This document shows positions 12,615-25,408 of a stretch of 64,000 nt of DNA, piece by piece (within the stretch, counting starts at the first letter, position 1; every line of letters starts with the position of its first letter). The notes under the pieces are model-generated. The model saw only the letters and a list, made by a program, of their open reading frames with translations. It did not search any database and was not told where the DNA came from. The stretch covers positions 147,591 to 211,590 of the forward strand of contig BCIH01000002.1 of assembly GCA_002897115.2 (NCBI GenBank), in the 5' to 3' direction. The stretch is from Prototheca cutis (taxonomy: Eukaryota > Chlorophyta > Trebouxiophyceae > Chlorellales > Chlorellaceae). A program made the position numbers and the translations under genes.

Positions 12615-15578
12615 AGGCGATGAGTGCATTTCAATATGTGCAGGAAGATAGATTGTTCCTGGTATTCATGCGTGACACATTCAACCACTGCGCCTCAAGA
12701 CAGGCCCACTTCAGCTTCAAACAGCCACATGTATCATGCCTGCTGGGAATGCAGCGACGCGACGGCTTCGGCCATCTGCAGGCACCGCAGCAGGATCTCC
12801 ACTTCTGCATGTAGACTCTCACGGTCCAGCCGCCTGGGAATTGCGAGTTTTGTGTGTGTGTGTGTTTGGGGGGGGATGCACTGATGCACTGATGCATGCA
12901 TTGACGTCTGGTCAGTTAGGCCCTGCAACAGCAACCACCCCGGCCGCACTTGGCAAAGTCTTCCATGTCGCCGCCCTCGCACAGCTCAAACAGGAGACCT
13001 TCGGGCCCGGCCGCACTGACGACCATGCCCAGGAGCATGGGCGTGCAGCCACCGGCGCACAGTCGCACGGCGCGAGCCTCACGCGCAATAGTTTTCTTCT
13101 TGTCTTCCTCGCAGACACGGGTAAACATCTTGAATGCCATGACCGAAGGGCGCATGGCTGCGGAGCAGGCCGGCCCACGCACGCGGAAGACACGCGCAAA
13201 CCCACCTTCGCCTAGCATCTCCAGAGGCTCGACCTTTGGGTTTTGAGAAAAAGCAGGTCAGGGAGTGTGAAATGCAAAGGTGGTGCCGCCGGCTTGCAGT
13301 CCCACACCACTGTGCAGACAAGTCATGCAAGTCCCCTGCCCCATACCGCCATCACAGCAATACGCAACAAACTCCTGTGCATACCTCGGACGTGGCAATC
13401 TGGGGCAGGAACGACAAGATGTACGCAAGGTACTCGTCGGGGCAGGTGATGGCCAGCTCAGCCTCTGCATTTGTTCTGGGGTCAATGAGATCGTGAACGA
13501 TGTGTACGTCGGTGGCAAGAGAACACCTTTTCATAGCCACAGCAGCAGGCGCTGGTTCGGCGATCCTGCAGCTGACAACGTGCAGGACTCTGTTTCGAAA
13601 AACATCCATCTGCCCCGCACAACGACAAGCAATCACCTGAAGCGGCCTCAAAATATTCCCTCGGCGGCATCGCCCCAGGCATGGTCTCACACAGATTGTC
13701 ATCCAGGGAACCCACCGCCACATCACTTTCCTCCTCATCCACCATACCCTCATCACCATCCGCCACTTCCGCCTGATCCATCTCATCCACCTTGTCCATC
13801 TCATCGTCAATGTCCGCAACATCATCGTCATCCTCATCATCCGACACGGCAGGCACAACAGCCGTCATTTCCACTACAGCAGCATCTACCGGCCCAGCGG
13901 CTGCACAGAGCGCCTCCTGCCCTTTAGCCACAGCAATCATCGCAGCAGGCTGGCACTCGCCAATGTCCTCGGCAGCGACCGTGACAGCAGCGCTCGAGCA
14001 GTCGGCCCGCACAAGGTCGGGAACCGGGTGTGCCATCTCCGGGGTTGAGTCCGCAAGCGCTCCAGCGTGCAGCAGGAACGAGTCCTCGTCGTCGCAGCCG
14101 GGGGCCTTGGCGCAGTTGCCCAGTTTGTCCTCAACATTCGCAGAGGCATCTGTATGTGTGCAGTGAGTGAGCTGGTGTCAGAAGCCGGACGAGAATCGAA
14201 TAACCGGGTGCGTGCCATCGCCGCAGGATGGACAGCGCCCTGCGATGCCCCCCCCCCCACACACACACAAAAGTCCAAGCAACCACAACAAAGCAGTCCC
14301 GCCAGGGAATCATCAACAAGCAGGTGTGTTGTGGTGAGCGCATACCGTGGGCAAAGATCTCACTCCCAAGGGGAATATCCACATGAGACAGTGTGGCAAG
14401 GGCATTGCACCTGAATGCAGAAAGGCATGATCCCACATTGGTCATCCGATGAGGGGCAGTTGTTGAAGGTGAGGGTCGTGATACAGGGCACGCAGACGCC
14501 AACGCCACGTACCTTATGGCAGCATACTCGCGCATGGGAGCAAAGGCCATCATGGTGGCCACCATGCCTTGCTTGTCATGGCCCAGTGCCGTCTTCTTCC
14601 TGCTGTCCTTGCCGGTCCACGCCGGATTCAGTCCCTGTAATATTGTAGTAAATGCTGGAGTTCTGATCAGGTCCCAGGATCTGAAAAGGACACGCTCACG
14701 AGAGCTTTCCCGTGCAAGCTCCGGCGCGTTCTCAAGGTAGTCGGACTACTCACCGTGCGAATGGACTCCAGCAGCCGCAGGAACATCTCGGACACCTTGT
14801 AAGAGGCTTCAAACACCATAAACTGCAATTGGGGGGGGGGGGATGAGCGCTTGTTGAGGTCGAGATATAAGGGTTGATTTGAACGACAGCCCGACTTCCC
14901 CTGGTTAACAACGCGCACCTGCATAGCGATTCTCCCAACCGAACACGGCAATTCCCACGCCAAAGTATTTGTTTCAGAGAAAGTGAGTGAGTAGAATGGA
15001 GCTCGCCAACACTGCAGGCTCGGTTATATTCTGCCGGGCCAACCTCGGACAGGGCTGTCAACCCACGGAAGAAAGTGCGAAAATAGCACAAAATGCCAGA
15101 GCCTGGGATGCACAGACTCGCGCCCCAGCGCGGTGCACGATCTCCAGCGCAACGACGCAGTTGTCACGCATCATTGGCACCACTAGGAGAGTCCAATGCG
15201 CATCTGGTAATGGCTGTTGTCCTCACCCAGTTGGTGAACGGCCTGCAAAAGAACCGAGGGGGCACGCCTAAATACGGGGGCTGAGTTGGCATTCCGGCGA
15301 CCAATGTGATGTGCTTGGCAAGATCAATGTATTTGAGGTGCAAGCATCTCACCATGTCACGAGAAACATGCGCCTGCCTCGCCGCCAGAACGGGTGTACA
15401 TTGGTCCCGATCACGACCGCCTGCCCGGTCGCCGGCAGCGCTTTTTAGAGCACGATAGATCGTCCTTGCGCACTCTGTTGGGCTCAAAAAGGTCAAATAA
15501 GGTTTTAAGATTGAATTCAGTCGTGTACAGGCCAGTCACGAGTGCACATCGTGTTGTTGTGCCATGGGTCATGGGCAT
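10629..15578 (-). CDS. Diverged non-RD protein kinase with N-terminal helical region (kinase 1)
   Basis: Exons (complement): 15474-15578, 15227-15242, 15067-15182, 14919-15011, 14754-14822, 14513-14634, 14346-14410, 13637-14149, 13385-13464, 12950-13233, 12740-12833, 12481-12562, 12288-12354, 11961-12109, 10629-11800, about 1008 aa. The N-terminal 240 residues are helical and ARM/HEAT-like (REYAAIRCNALATLSHVDIP). An acidic linker follows. The kinase core has LGEGGFARVF (glycine loop), MAFKMF (Lys), HGDIKPANFL (catalytic loop, Gly in place of Arg) and NDFSGG (DFG altered to DFS). The APE motif is replaced by RPPYVG. DVYALGMSIL and a C-lobe Arg (EARRPTAAQL) are present. The tail is Ala/Gln-rich. 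The intron at 12563-12739 needs a GC donor. The first three exons (a 16-nt microexon and a 44-nt intron) are tentative, while the kinase part is solid. Paralogue of the kinase at 18588-22670. Confidence 0.7.
12573..12612. repeat. (GT)n microsatellite in a kinase 1 intron
   Basis: About 20 GT dinucleotides directly upstream (in gene sense) of the acceptor for the HGDIKP catalytic-loop exon. On the gene strand it reads as a CA tract. Simple repeat. Confidence 0.95.
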
Positions 15579-16704
15579 TTTGACGCCACGGCCCCCGAGC
15601 ACGACACACAGCTGTGTCTCTGAGAGGTTGCGTCCCAGCAACGCACCATAACGTCGCGAAGTGTGTCATGTCATTGACAACTCACACTCGCAAAAATACA
15701 GGGAAAAAAGGGGGAAAAAAACCACCTGCGAATCCCCAGTCATCGCTGACTCGGGTCCCTCTGAGGCCTAGCCCGTTCTCGCTCCCCCTTTAATGACCAT
15801 GAAACATTGGCAGAATATTATTATGTTATGCATGTAAAGTATCCCTATTCGTGTGTGCCTGTGTACGGCTGTGAATGGGACTCCCGATGGTCCACTTGGC
15901 ACGTGCCCATCCATCGGGTTGGCGGCCACCACCGGAGCTGCATCCGTGAGGTTTGTATCAAATTCATATGCCGTTCAAGTCGGGGGAAACCGGACCGGAA
16001 CTTCGAAGAATATGACCATTGCCCGTATTCGATTTACAAAAGGTCACATACGATGACTGGAGTTGCCTGCCGCCGTCCCTGGGTTGCCATCGAGTATGCA
16101 GAGGCGGGTCAAACGTTCTCGCCGCTTCAAAAACGTGATTTACAGGGAATACATGATATACTTGGATTGCTCGAGCCGTGCTCATTCTCCGCAGGTGCGG
16201 AGCCTGGCCAACCCCGTTGCGCGTCATGCACAGCTGGCGGTAAGCAGCGGGGGCTCCTTACTGAGTAGGTTGTCATGGCACTTGTGCGACCTCAAAAACC
16301 CTCTTTTGTATGCCCAGCCCTGTACCGCAGTGCCTCGTGACGGTGAATGGAATGAGGGTCTGTCACAGAGGGGTTCTCAATGAAGCAAGGGTTCTCAATC
16401 CAACAGCACGGAAATTGTCAGTGTGCTGCCGGTGACGTTGCTTGGCGCGGGCAATGAGAAGAAGCATACATTGTCCTCGGCATCCACATCAAGTGGACCA
16501 CCAGGGCCTTGCGATCATCTGCAGTCGAGGAACAAAATCACAGTCTGTCATTGGATCGGGCCTCGGGGCCCTCAACCGGCCGCCGGGGGAGCTTGGCGCC
16601 CGCTCTTGGCATCAAGCGGTGCCTCGTGCAGGACTACTGATGACGACCAACTGTCCAGCGTATCGTCCCGGTCATCGCCGTAATGTTGGCCAATGATCTC
16701 TTCG
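15579..16704. other. Intergenic region upstream of kinase 1
   Basis: Probably holds the kinase 1 promoter and 5' UTR. The frame encoding its proposed first exon stays open upstream of 15578 (GRNLSETQLCVVLGG), so the true start could lie further 5'. Nothing else recognised. Confidence 0.35.
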
Positions 16705-17685
16705 TCAAATCCCAACATGCAGGCTGGGAAACAGCACATTCCTGTGCCACTGGCCTCGGCAGAGCTCTGCCCCGGACCGAGCAGACAGACGCCAGAAAGT
16801 CACGCGGTGGAGCAGGGGCGCTTGCTTGGGAGACATGTCGCCCCCAACCACCAGTGGCTGGCTGACCAGGTGCTCGTCCACAGACACGTCTTCCGCTGGA
16901 ATAATGGTGAGACGGTTCGTGGCAGTCGACACTGCATGCAGATCGTCGTCAGAGGACGAGAGCTCGTCACCACCAGCTGCAGTGGCGGCGGCAGCCGGGC
17001 ACGCCGAGTTTGTTGCCGCCGTTGGCGCCTCGGCAACAGTGTCGCCGCCGTTACTGCCAACCTTACCGGCGCGCTCCACTGTCCGAGCAGCAGCAGACTC
17101 GGAGGACAGCATGACCCGGACATGGCCATTGCCCACTTCCACAAGGATGCCGGCACCGTTTCGTTGTCCTCCTTTAGGCACCTGCTGCTGTGCGACTGTG
17201 GGCGTTCCGGCAGCAGCAGCGCCTTCAGCAGCGCCCAAGCCGTGGCTCCGGGCCATGCGCCGAAGTGCAAAGATCCCACCGCCACTGTTGCCTCTGCAGC
17301 GGGTCTGGACCACCGCGAGCACCTCGTTCTTGATCCCGGTCGTGCACGCGGATCCGGGCTTGACATTCTTGCGGGCCACCCTTGCGGCAGCCCGAGCAAC
17401 AGTGGGAGACGCCACCACTGCCGAAACCTGGGCAGCAGCCGCAGCGTTGCCTTCAATCTCCGACGCAATGAATATGGCATGAGGTCAGCAGCTTCAACTG
17501 CATGCACCTGTATTGGCGCACTGGTCCGCAATCACCTGTCTTCTGGCCAGGTCCGCGGCCGTCCCCGGGCTTGGTGGCGGCGTGCTCGCCCACTCCGCAC
17601 CGGCACCACTAAGACTCTGGTCACTGCACCACGACCATTCATTCTGGTCTCCCTGCACCGTCACACACAGCGGTCGTCCTTGCAT
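16705..17685 (-). CDS. Possible hypothetical protein, about 300 aa
   Basis: Two proposed exons (complement): 17536-17685 and 16705-17457, joined in phase 0. The second carries a 250-codon open frame rich in Ala/Gly/Val, with a segment ALRRMARSHGLG and an acidic stretch ELSSSDDDLHAVS. Overlapping frames on both strands are also open because the DNA is GC-rich, so coding status is uncertain. It could instead be a 5' part of kinase 1, which lies on the same strand just downstream. No family recognised. Confidence 0.3.
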
Positions 17686-18587
17686 GCATCGGCGTTCCTG
17701 TCTTAAGGTCCTTCATCGCCTTGTCGTCGTGGGATAGCCCGCTGGGCGGCAGGTGGGAGTGGTCACGGCATGCCCTCCCCATGCTGGCATTCATGCATAT
17801 CTGGTGCACCGTGCACGGCGGGCTTGGGCTCGGCTGATGTCGCTCACCACTCCAGTGCGCAGGCAGTGGTGACATGCACGGAACATGAACCTCGTTTCCC
17901 CAGGTGTGCGCTCGTCTCCGCGCCGGGCCCAGCGCGTGGGTGCCATGCATGCCAGAGGAAGCACCACCGACGACACTACCCCTGCTCCCAACAAAGCCAG
18001 ACAAGCCTTCAAAAGAAAGAAAATCCTTGCAACGCTGCCTTCCAAAAACGCAGTACAACACTCTGCCCCATCCTACCACTGTGGTTCGGATGACATAATC
18101 TGGCACGGTAGGATACATCACACAAGGCCCCAACACACAACCAAGTTTATACGATCAAGGGTGGGACAATTCAAGATAGAGTTTTTCTTTTTCAATCCGT
18201 AGGCGTCAAGGTCGTGGGCTCGTACCATGGTTGGCCTGCACTGTATTGGTCAGGTGAGCACATCAACAAACAAGCCTGTCGGAGTGGTGGTGGTCTGGAT
18301 GTGAGGTGAAGTCATGGTGGTCGGGCTTTCCTGATAAAGGTGCCGTGACCTTGGTCCGTGTCAAAGCCGCTGCCCGTATCTCAGGGCGGTTTGTCCAGCC
18401 TTTGCAGGCGTGCGTGCATGTTGTTGGTCGATGACAAGTTCAGAAGGTTGCGGAGAGCCCGGGACAGACTGCCGCACCGTTTCGGTGGTAGCCCGCTTGA
18501 GGAATGACCGTCGTGGTGGTAGAGGCCGTCCACCATTGACAGGTGTGCCCGTAAAGGTGCATGCCGTCATCATTCTCATCTCCTCCT
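17686..18587. other. Intergenic region
   Basis: About 0.9 kb downstream of kinase 2. No convincing exon chain or recognisable protein was seen on either strand. Confidence 0.4.
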
Positions 18588-21500
18588 TTAGACGAAGCAG
18601 GGGTTGTTGATGACCTGGTGGCGGGGCTCTGCCTGCCACAGCGAGTCAATCATGTTGACCACGGGAACCGACTGGGCCGCCACAGGCGGCGGCTGCGACC
18701 CCTCATCGCTCGATGGGCCCTCGGGCAGCGAGCACTCGTCGCCCGATGGCGTCCCGGACTCTGCACGCTCGGCGGCCGGCGGGGCCCGAGCAATCTGCGC
18801 ATACTTGGTGAAGGACAGGCGGCGAAACGCCGGCGGCCGCGGCCGAAGCACGGCAGGAGGGGGGGCCATCAAGGGCTCGTGCGCACACATGACGTCGAGC
18901 TGCTGGGCCCATGGCTGGGCGAAGATGGTCTTTGCTGGATCAGCAGGTACCGCCACCGCTGCCTCTTCCACAGCGTCACCTTCGATAAAGCCGTACTCGG
19001 CCAGCGGACTGGCAAGCGCCCGCCAGACGCCTTGCATAGCGTCTGGCCTTGGCGTCGCCACCGGAGCACCGATGATTCGTGCTTCACTCGGCGCGGCGGC
19101 AGCAGCAGCAGCAGCATGGGCTTGGGCCGCCACAGACGCCGCTTGCTGTTCGCGCACCTGGAGCCAGAACTCGCGGTGGGCCAGGGCTTGTTCGCGCTGG
19201 GCAAGGGCCTGCTCGCGTGCCTGGAGTTCCAACTGCTGCTTCGCTTGCTCCATGCGCTGCGTGGCGAGCTGGCCGAGGACCGAGGCTACGTGAACCGCGG
19301 CTGCGGTGCCTCCAGTTGCGGCCGCCGCGACGAGCAGTTGGCACTCGTCGGATGTGACGGCCGGCATGCCGTGATTGGCAGCATTCTCAAGCGCTTTGAC
19401 CCGGTTGGCACTCCCACGGTTTGCCGCGGCGACGACAGACATCGTTTGCTCCAAACTCCATTGAAAGCGTGATGTCTCCAGAGCCGCAATCTCGCACTCG
19501 AAAGTGGCCATCTCTTCGGGAGAAATCTCCTGCTCCGAGCGCAGCATCTCTGGGGGCAGTGCCGTCGCTGGCAGCCGGCCTTCCCACCTCGCCAGGTCGA
19601 TGCCCATCGTGTCCAACAGCTCGCGGACCATGTGCCCCGACGCCAGCACGCCGACGATCATCGCCATGCGGTATCGGTACCGCAGTACCAGCGGCACGCC
19701 ATCAATCAATGTCAGACGGGCGTCCACCTCTGCAAAGTCCAAGGCAGAGGGCACAGAGAGCAGGATCGGCTCGGCGCCCGTGGGCTGCGCGCCTTCGATC
19801 TGCTGCGCAATGTTCGACAGCTCGGCAGAAACCTCGCGAGCGCCGAGCCGGAAGGCCGGCTCTGGCTGCAGCAGTGCCTCGAGCACCCGCAGCAGCGGCG
19901 CATGCACGTCGCCATAGGCTTCAGACCTAAAGGGGAAGTAGCCGTGCACTGCATTTATTATTGAAAATGGAATGTTCTTCGTGTTAGAGAGTTGAGCGGT
20001 GTGAGGTGTTGAAAGGGATACTGCTGTTTGGAAGTTCTGCTCAGGACAAGCCAGCAGACAAACAGTCCCAGTTGCTCCTACACCACCAAGCCAGACACGC
20101 GCGCACACCACCCACCCACCCACACCCACACCCAACACACCCCCACCTGCACCCAACACACCCAAACCCCTCCACACGCGCGCGCGCGCGCGCGTGCGCG
20201 CACCTTCGTGGTCGTCAGCGGTCCACGTGACGTCAATGCCCTGGCCAAACAGAATGTCTAGGAGAATAGCACCCAGCGACCAGAGGTCGCCAGTCTTGTG
20301 GAAATCCCTTTTCACACTCCGCTCGCTCCACTCTGGAGCCCTGTAGCCCGGTGTGCACCTGCGTGCACAGGGGTGTTGAGATCGATGGAGAAGGGGCATG
20401 CATCCTCGCGCAGGGCAGGCGAGACAGTCATGGGCGTGAACAGCAGCAGTGCCTGGCGTCACAGCAAACACGCAAAACCCACACACATTGGACCGGGGTA
20501 CACGTCGCTGGAGCCTGGGAAGGCACCGTCGACCATAACCGTCGCTGCAGATGGGAATGAATGCATGGAAATGTTTGCTTGTTGTGTCCAATGATGGAGC
20601 GCCGGGACGACTGGCAGCGCCGAAATCAGGGGCAGGCGGGCGGATCGGCAACTCGCTCCTACTCCCAACAAGCAGGCAAGCAAGCGAGCGAGCAAGCAGG
20701 CGGGGCCGCGCACCTCCGCCAAAGTCGTTGACGTAACATCGCAGCCCAGACTCGTCGTCGGTCTTGTGAACCAGAATGTTGTCGGGCTTGAGGTCATAGT
20801 GTGCAACCTGGGGGGGGGAGAAAGCAGGGCTCGGGCGGGGAGTCGGAATGCATGGATCCACGCCAGGGAATCACAAGCACATGCGCATGCATGCACCTGG
20901 ATGTCAGCTTCCAAACCAACTTCGTTCACACAGCGCAAGGGGCCCCCATACTCACATCGGCATCCTGAAGGTCTGCGACCCGCGCCGCCACTTCGGCTGC
21001 GATCCTAAGGCGGCTGGCACTGCTGTGGGCCCTGCTCCTGTGGGGTAGCAGGCACGGCGGAGCTCGAACATGATGTGGTGGACCAGGCATGGCGGGCAAC
21101 TGGGGGACAAGGAGCTCATGGTGGGCAGGAGGCGAACGGGATCACGGAGCGCACGACGTTGCGCGCGGAAATAAATACTCAAATGCAAGCAAGGGAGGCA
21201 GGGATTCTGTCTTCCGACAAAGGAAAGGACTTACGCCCAGCAACAAGCGTCATGGCAAGTTGGTGGGCAAATCAGCAAGCACAGAAAGCAAGCATGGCAC
21301 CATTTTCTCTTGAACATGGTGAACTCAAAACAAGGGCTTCACAAGTCGGGAACAACATGAAGAACAAGAACCAGACCAACAAGAAATGCATGTACACGAG
21401 CAACAACCCAGTACCTACTACTACTCTGCGCCTCACCCACCCATCCAGCAAAACCCACCCTCTAAGGTAATCGCTGAGGGTGCCGAGGTTGCACAGGTCC

Positions 21501-22670
21501 ATGGCGACACCCACAGGCCAGCCGTCACTGGTGATGATGGCTCGCACACGCATCGCGCCCGGCACATTTTGAACCATGCGAAGACCGCGGACCTCGGTGC
21601 AGAGCACCTTCCTAAACTGGGTGGAAGAAGGTTCGCCCGCCTCTGTCAGGGGGAGCTTGATCGCGACGGGCGTGCTGGAGCCCGGCAGGTTCGTGCCAAC
21701 CACGGTGCCAAAGCTGCCAGAGCCAAGTGGCCAGAAGTCCCCGAGGTCGGCCACCTCATAGCAGGGCACCTGTGTCATAATGTATTCCAAGTACGTGACG
21801 GGGTGGGCAATGGCCATCTCGTCGCTGTAGCTCAGCGTGACGTTGGACACGTTCTCAAAGACCATGACACTGGGGCTGGCATCCTCCTTGTGGCTCGAGG
21901 CATTGGGGCTGGCAAGATCCACGGAGACCATGTCTTCGTCGCGGGGCCTGACCCAGCCCGCAGGGATGACACCGCCGTCCTGGGTCGGCACGGCTGCATA
22001 CAAGACAAGTGGGCAAAGTAGTTGGTAGGGCTGCAGTGTGCAAGAACGTCGCGGAACACGCCAATCTATCGACAGCCACACAGGCCCCCCCCATGAAGAA
22101 AAGCATGGTACGAACGACGTCCAGCTCCCTCGTCATCAAAATCGTGCCTGACTCATTACAATCCCAAAAGGTGCGCCCGTCTTGGCTCTGCGGCAGCGTC
22201 GAAGGCTGCGGGGCCAGCGCCAGAGGCACCCTGCAAGGGAGACACGGCACCGGAACACGATGCAGTGGCCATCACCCCACGCACAGGCGACGACACAAAA
22301 AGGTCCACCATGCATAGCACGAACATTTCCACGCAGCGATACATGCAAGGGATGCAAAATGGTTTCGACTTCACCCCAATCGTACCTGTCCTGGGCAGAG
22401 TCAATGTTTGGGCGGGAAGCATCGCCACTGGAGGAACAACCAGCAGACTCCCTTGCGGCCCTGGCAGCCGCCTTGGCCGCCTGCAGCACCAGGAAAGGGT
22501 GGGCTGAGTGTTCAAGCGCAGCCGGGGGTGGGGTGGTGGGAGTGAACGGCACGGCAGCGGCAGTGCCCTCGTCCGAATCTCATAGTTGTGCGCACCTTCC
22601 TTGCCTCCAGCTCGGCCCGCTTCTTCTGCTCCAGACGGAGAGCGGCCTGCCTCTGCCTGCGCTTGCCCAT
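18588..22670 (-). CDS. Diverged non-RD protein kinase, 857 aa (kinase 2)
   Basis: Nine exons (complement): 22596-22670, 22386-22480, 22112-22230, 21459-21993, 20956-21037, 20714-20807, 20487-20544, 20204-20358, 18588-19948. The total is an exact multiple of three. Start MGKRRQRQAALRLEQKKRA is basic and helical. The core has LGSGSFGTVV (glycine loop), VAIKLPL (Lys), HYDLKPDNIL (catalytic loop with Tyr replacing Arg, so non-RD), NDFGGG (DFG), TPGYRAPEWSER (APE) and GDLWSLGAILLDILFG. The 450-residue C-terminal exon continues past the C-lobe. It contains a coiled coil (QAREQALAQREQALAHRE) and ends in a Pro/Ser-rich tail. A short block before the kinase domain (IAHPVTYLEYIMTQV) matches ITCPDEYLAYILSFL in kinase 1, supporting duplication. 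Substrate unknown. All catalytic residues except the HRD Arg are present, so activity is plausible. Confidence 0.8.
20173..20200. repeat. Alternating CG tract next to a splice donor
   Basis: An alternating purine-pyrimidine CG run in the kinase 2 intron begins within a few bases of the GTGCGC donor at 20203. This sequence type can adopt Z-DNA, but no function is shown here. Confidence 0.7.
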
Positions 22671-24290
22671 AACTCAGAGTTGAAGGACTTTCTGAGAGGG
22701 TGACCGGGTGGATCCTGGTCGTTCCCGGAGGCTGGTGTGGCGTGGCCGCTTGCGACAGGTGGGAGACCGTTGGCAGGCCAGCAGGTGCGGAGGAGATCCT
22801 CAGACTGCCGGCCACGGTCTCATAGGAGTTTGTATGAGTACAATTGATTGCAATTGTGTGTTTGCTAAAGTGGAGAGCTCTGAGCGGCTGTGGATACGTC
22901 GGGTTTTCGGACTGCCATTCAAAAGAGCTGACTGTTTGGGCAAGGCAGATGGCGGGAAATCATGGCCACCCTGAAACCCTGCGAAAAGCAGCCTGGACCA
23001 GAGTCCCTGATCTTCCGCGTCCAATTTGGCATATGGCTTACATCATTTTCAGGAACTGGGAACCGGAAAAGCACATGAACATGGCCAAAGCTGTTGGGAA
23101 CAGGAAGTTGGAAATCAGTGTGGAGTGCCCTTGTCGTCAGGATGTCCCGTCATGCAGTGGAAGTTGGAAGCCTCCGATATGCTGAAACAGGTGATCAAAC
23201 ATATATAGAAGGCAATGGACTGGAATGGGATGCTCAATTGCTTGCGTGACTTGGTCTGCAGTGGTTCCAATCAGCGGTGACCGGGGAGTAGGAGCGCATC
23301 CCCCTGCGGACGACCAGCATACGAAGCCCCCGCGCTTGCATTCACGGGGATCTCGGCTGCATTTTAGGAAGATCTTCCACATTGCTTTGGACCTGTCCGG
23401 TTGAAACGCGGTGATGTGATTGCACGGAGCCGCATGGCGCCGTCCCCTCGGGCCACCTGGGGTGTGCCGTTCGTGCCCCAATGCTCCGGCCGGCCGGAGG
23501 GTTACACCGCCGCCGACACAATCAAGCCGCCACGTGGCTTGCCATGGTTGCCCTGGACGCGGCCGTCTACCTGACGAGCAGGCGCTCTCGTCCCAGCCGC
23601 CATGCATGCTCTTGTTCACATGGCCCCCCTAGCGGTCGAGCAGTCAAAACTACTGGCATCTCCCCCCAGATTGAGGCCTCCGCTGCTCGCCCAGAGCATG
23701 GTCGGCGCGGCGACCGGTGGGTGCGCTCATGCCAGACAGACACGGTGGTGTTGGGTCCTTGCGTCAACAGGGCTGGCCGCTCGCCACCGCCGTCGTCCGC
23801 AGGATGCGGCGGCGAGGGATGGTTCCAGGGGTTGCTGCGTCGCCTCAGGCCCCACATGGGAGCCTTGGCGTCCGTAGAGGCACTGCTGAGAAAGTGGCGG
23901 CACGCGCAGCAGCCCAAGGAATGCGCGATCGCCGCATGGCGCAGTTGGCAATCCCAACCGGTCCTATGCAATACCGGCTGCTTAGTCATCGACGACGGGT
24001 TCCTCTCACACCCCTTTCTCGTGTCTGAAGTTTTTTTAACAAAAAAAGAAGAAAGGTATCACCAAAATGGCCTTCCGTCATGGTAGGGAGGGAAGTACCT
24101 GCTTTGTGAATTTGTTTCAAAATGATTCCCTTGGGCTCGAACCTGGGCGTTTTGCCAGGCACTGAGAGATGGGCTGCAGTATGTTCCATCATTACCGCCA
24201 CACATATTCCGCAATACCAAAAAAAAGCGCCCGTTGGTGCCGAATTCCTATGTCCCCGCCGGCCCTGTCGCCGGGAACAACCCCGACTGC
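22671..24290. other. Intergenic region of about 1.6 kb
   Basis: Lies between the stop of the 1459-aa protein gene and the start of kinase 2, both minus strand. Near 22671-22820 it should hold the kinase 2 promoter. Open frames at 23400-24080 exist on both strands but lack motifs and consistent splice sites. Confidence 0.4.
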
Positions 24291-25367
24291 CTATCCCCCA
24301 CCGGCCACACCGCCGCCCCGGGCCCCCGGTCCGCCACTCTTGGGAGGCAGCGGGGGGTCGCCGTGCATGGCCCTGCCCAGCTGGACGAGGTCGAGGTCCA
24401 TGTTGAGGATGAGGGGCGCCGTCTCGCGCAGGTTGGCATCGACGGCAGTCCCCGCTGCACGCACGATGGCGTCCCCTGTAGCCACGTCTGCACGCACCGT
24501 GCAGTTCATGCTGAGGTCCAGGCCCTCGCGAGAGAACAGCGCATACAGCGCCTCCATTTTCGACGTGTACGCCGTGAGCGCCGCGCCGTCTGCGCGGCGG
24601 AAACTCGACAAGAACGCGCGGCCAAGCGCATGCACCAGCCGCACCGCCCCAGCCGGCGAGATGGCACTCTGTCATGTTTGCGCTTTTTTGGTGTGTGAGA
24701 GTCTTGGCGGGCGGAGGGNGCTGTTGAATTGACAGGATGGGTGCAAAGACCCTCTCTCCCCTCTCCCCAGAAATGAAATGACAATGCAAATAAAGTAAAT
24801 CCCCGCACACAAACCAGAAAAGCCGACAACGCACCTGGTAGCCAAATGACTGGATTTCCGCTTTGAGCCTGCCAATGTCGGTGCTCTCGGCCTGGAGGAG
24901 GTACCCCGCATGATGCTGCTGCTGCTGCTGGTCAGCCTGCAGGCCGTCGGTGCCCACCCGTGCCGTTGCAGCGGTGGGACAGAACCGGATTGCCATCACG
25001 TCGCCCAAGTGTCCCAGGATCCGCCCAGCCGTCGGCACAAACTGGTCGCCCAGCGTCTGACTGTTCATGCCCTGTTGTATGTGTGTGGGGGCCGGGGGGN
25101 NNNNNNNNNNNNNNNNNNNNNNNNNNNNNNNNNNNNNNNNNNNNNNNNNNNNNNNNNNNNNNNNNNNNNNNNNNNNNNNNNNNNNNNNNNNNNNNNNNNN
25201 NNNNNNNNNNNNNNNNNNNNNNNNNNNNNNNNNNNNNNNNNNNNNNNNNNNNNNNNNNNNNNNNNNNNNNNNNNNNNNNNNNNNNNNNNNNNNNNNNNNN
25301 NNNNNNNNNNNNNNNNNNNNNNNNNNNNNNNNNNNNNNNNNNNNNNNNNNNNNNNNNNNNNNNNNNN

Positions 25368-25408
<41 letters not shown>

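Noticed and set aside
12555..12620. CRISPR-like or other functional tandem array
   Set aside because: The repeats here and at 32013, 58688 and 20173 are simple dinucleotide microsatellites without spacers.
16750..17420. EF-hand-like segment (RGNSGGGIFALRRMARSHGL) in the possible 300-aa protein
   Set aside because: It lacks the Asp/Glu-rich calcium-binding loop; the resemblance is too short to use.
16800..17531. An alternative 243-codon minus-strand frame rich in Arg/Leu/Trp
   Set aside because: It overlaps the proposed Ala/Val-rich exon in another frame. Its Arg/Pro/Trp composition is typical of a GC-rich shadow.
18561..19472. A plus-strand open frame of 303 codons opposite the kinase 2 last exon
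   Set aside because: Antisense shadow. The minus strand carries a continuous kinase C-terminal exon with a coiled-coil pattern.
23420..24086. Open frames on both strands between kinase 2 and the 1459-aa protein gene
   Set aside because: No conserved motif, and no acceptor/donor chain joins them to a neighbouring gene.
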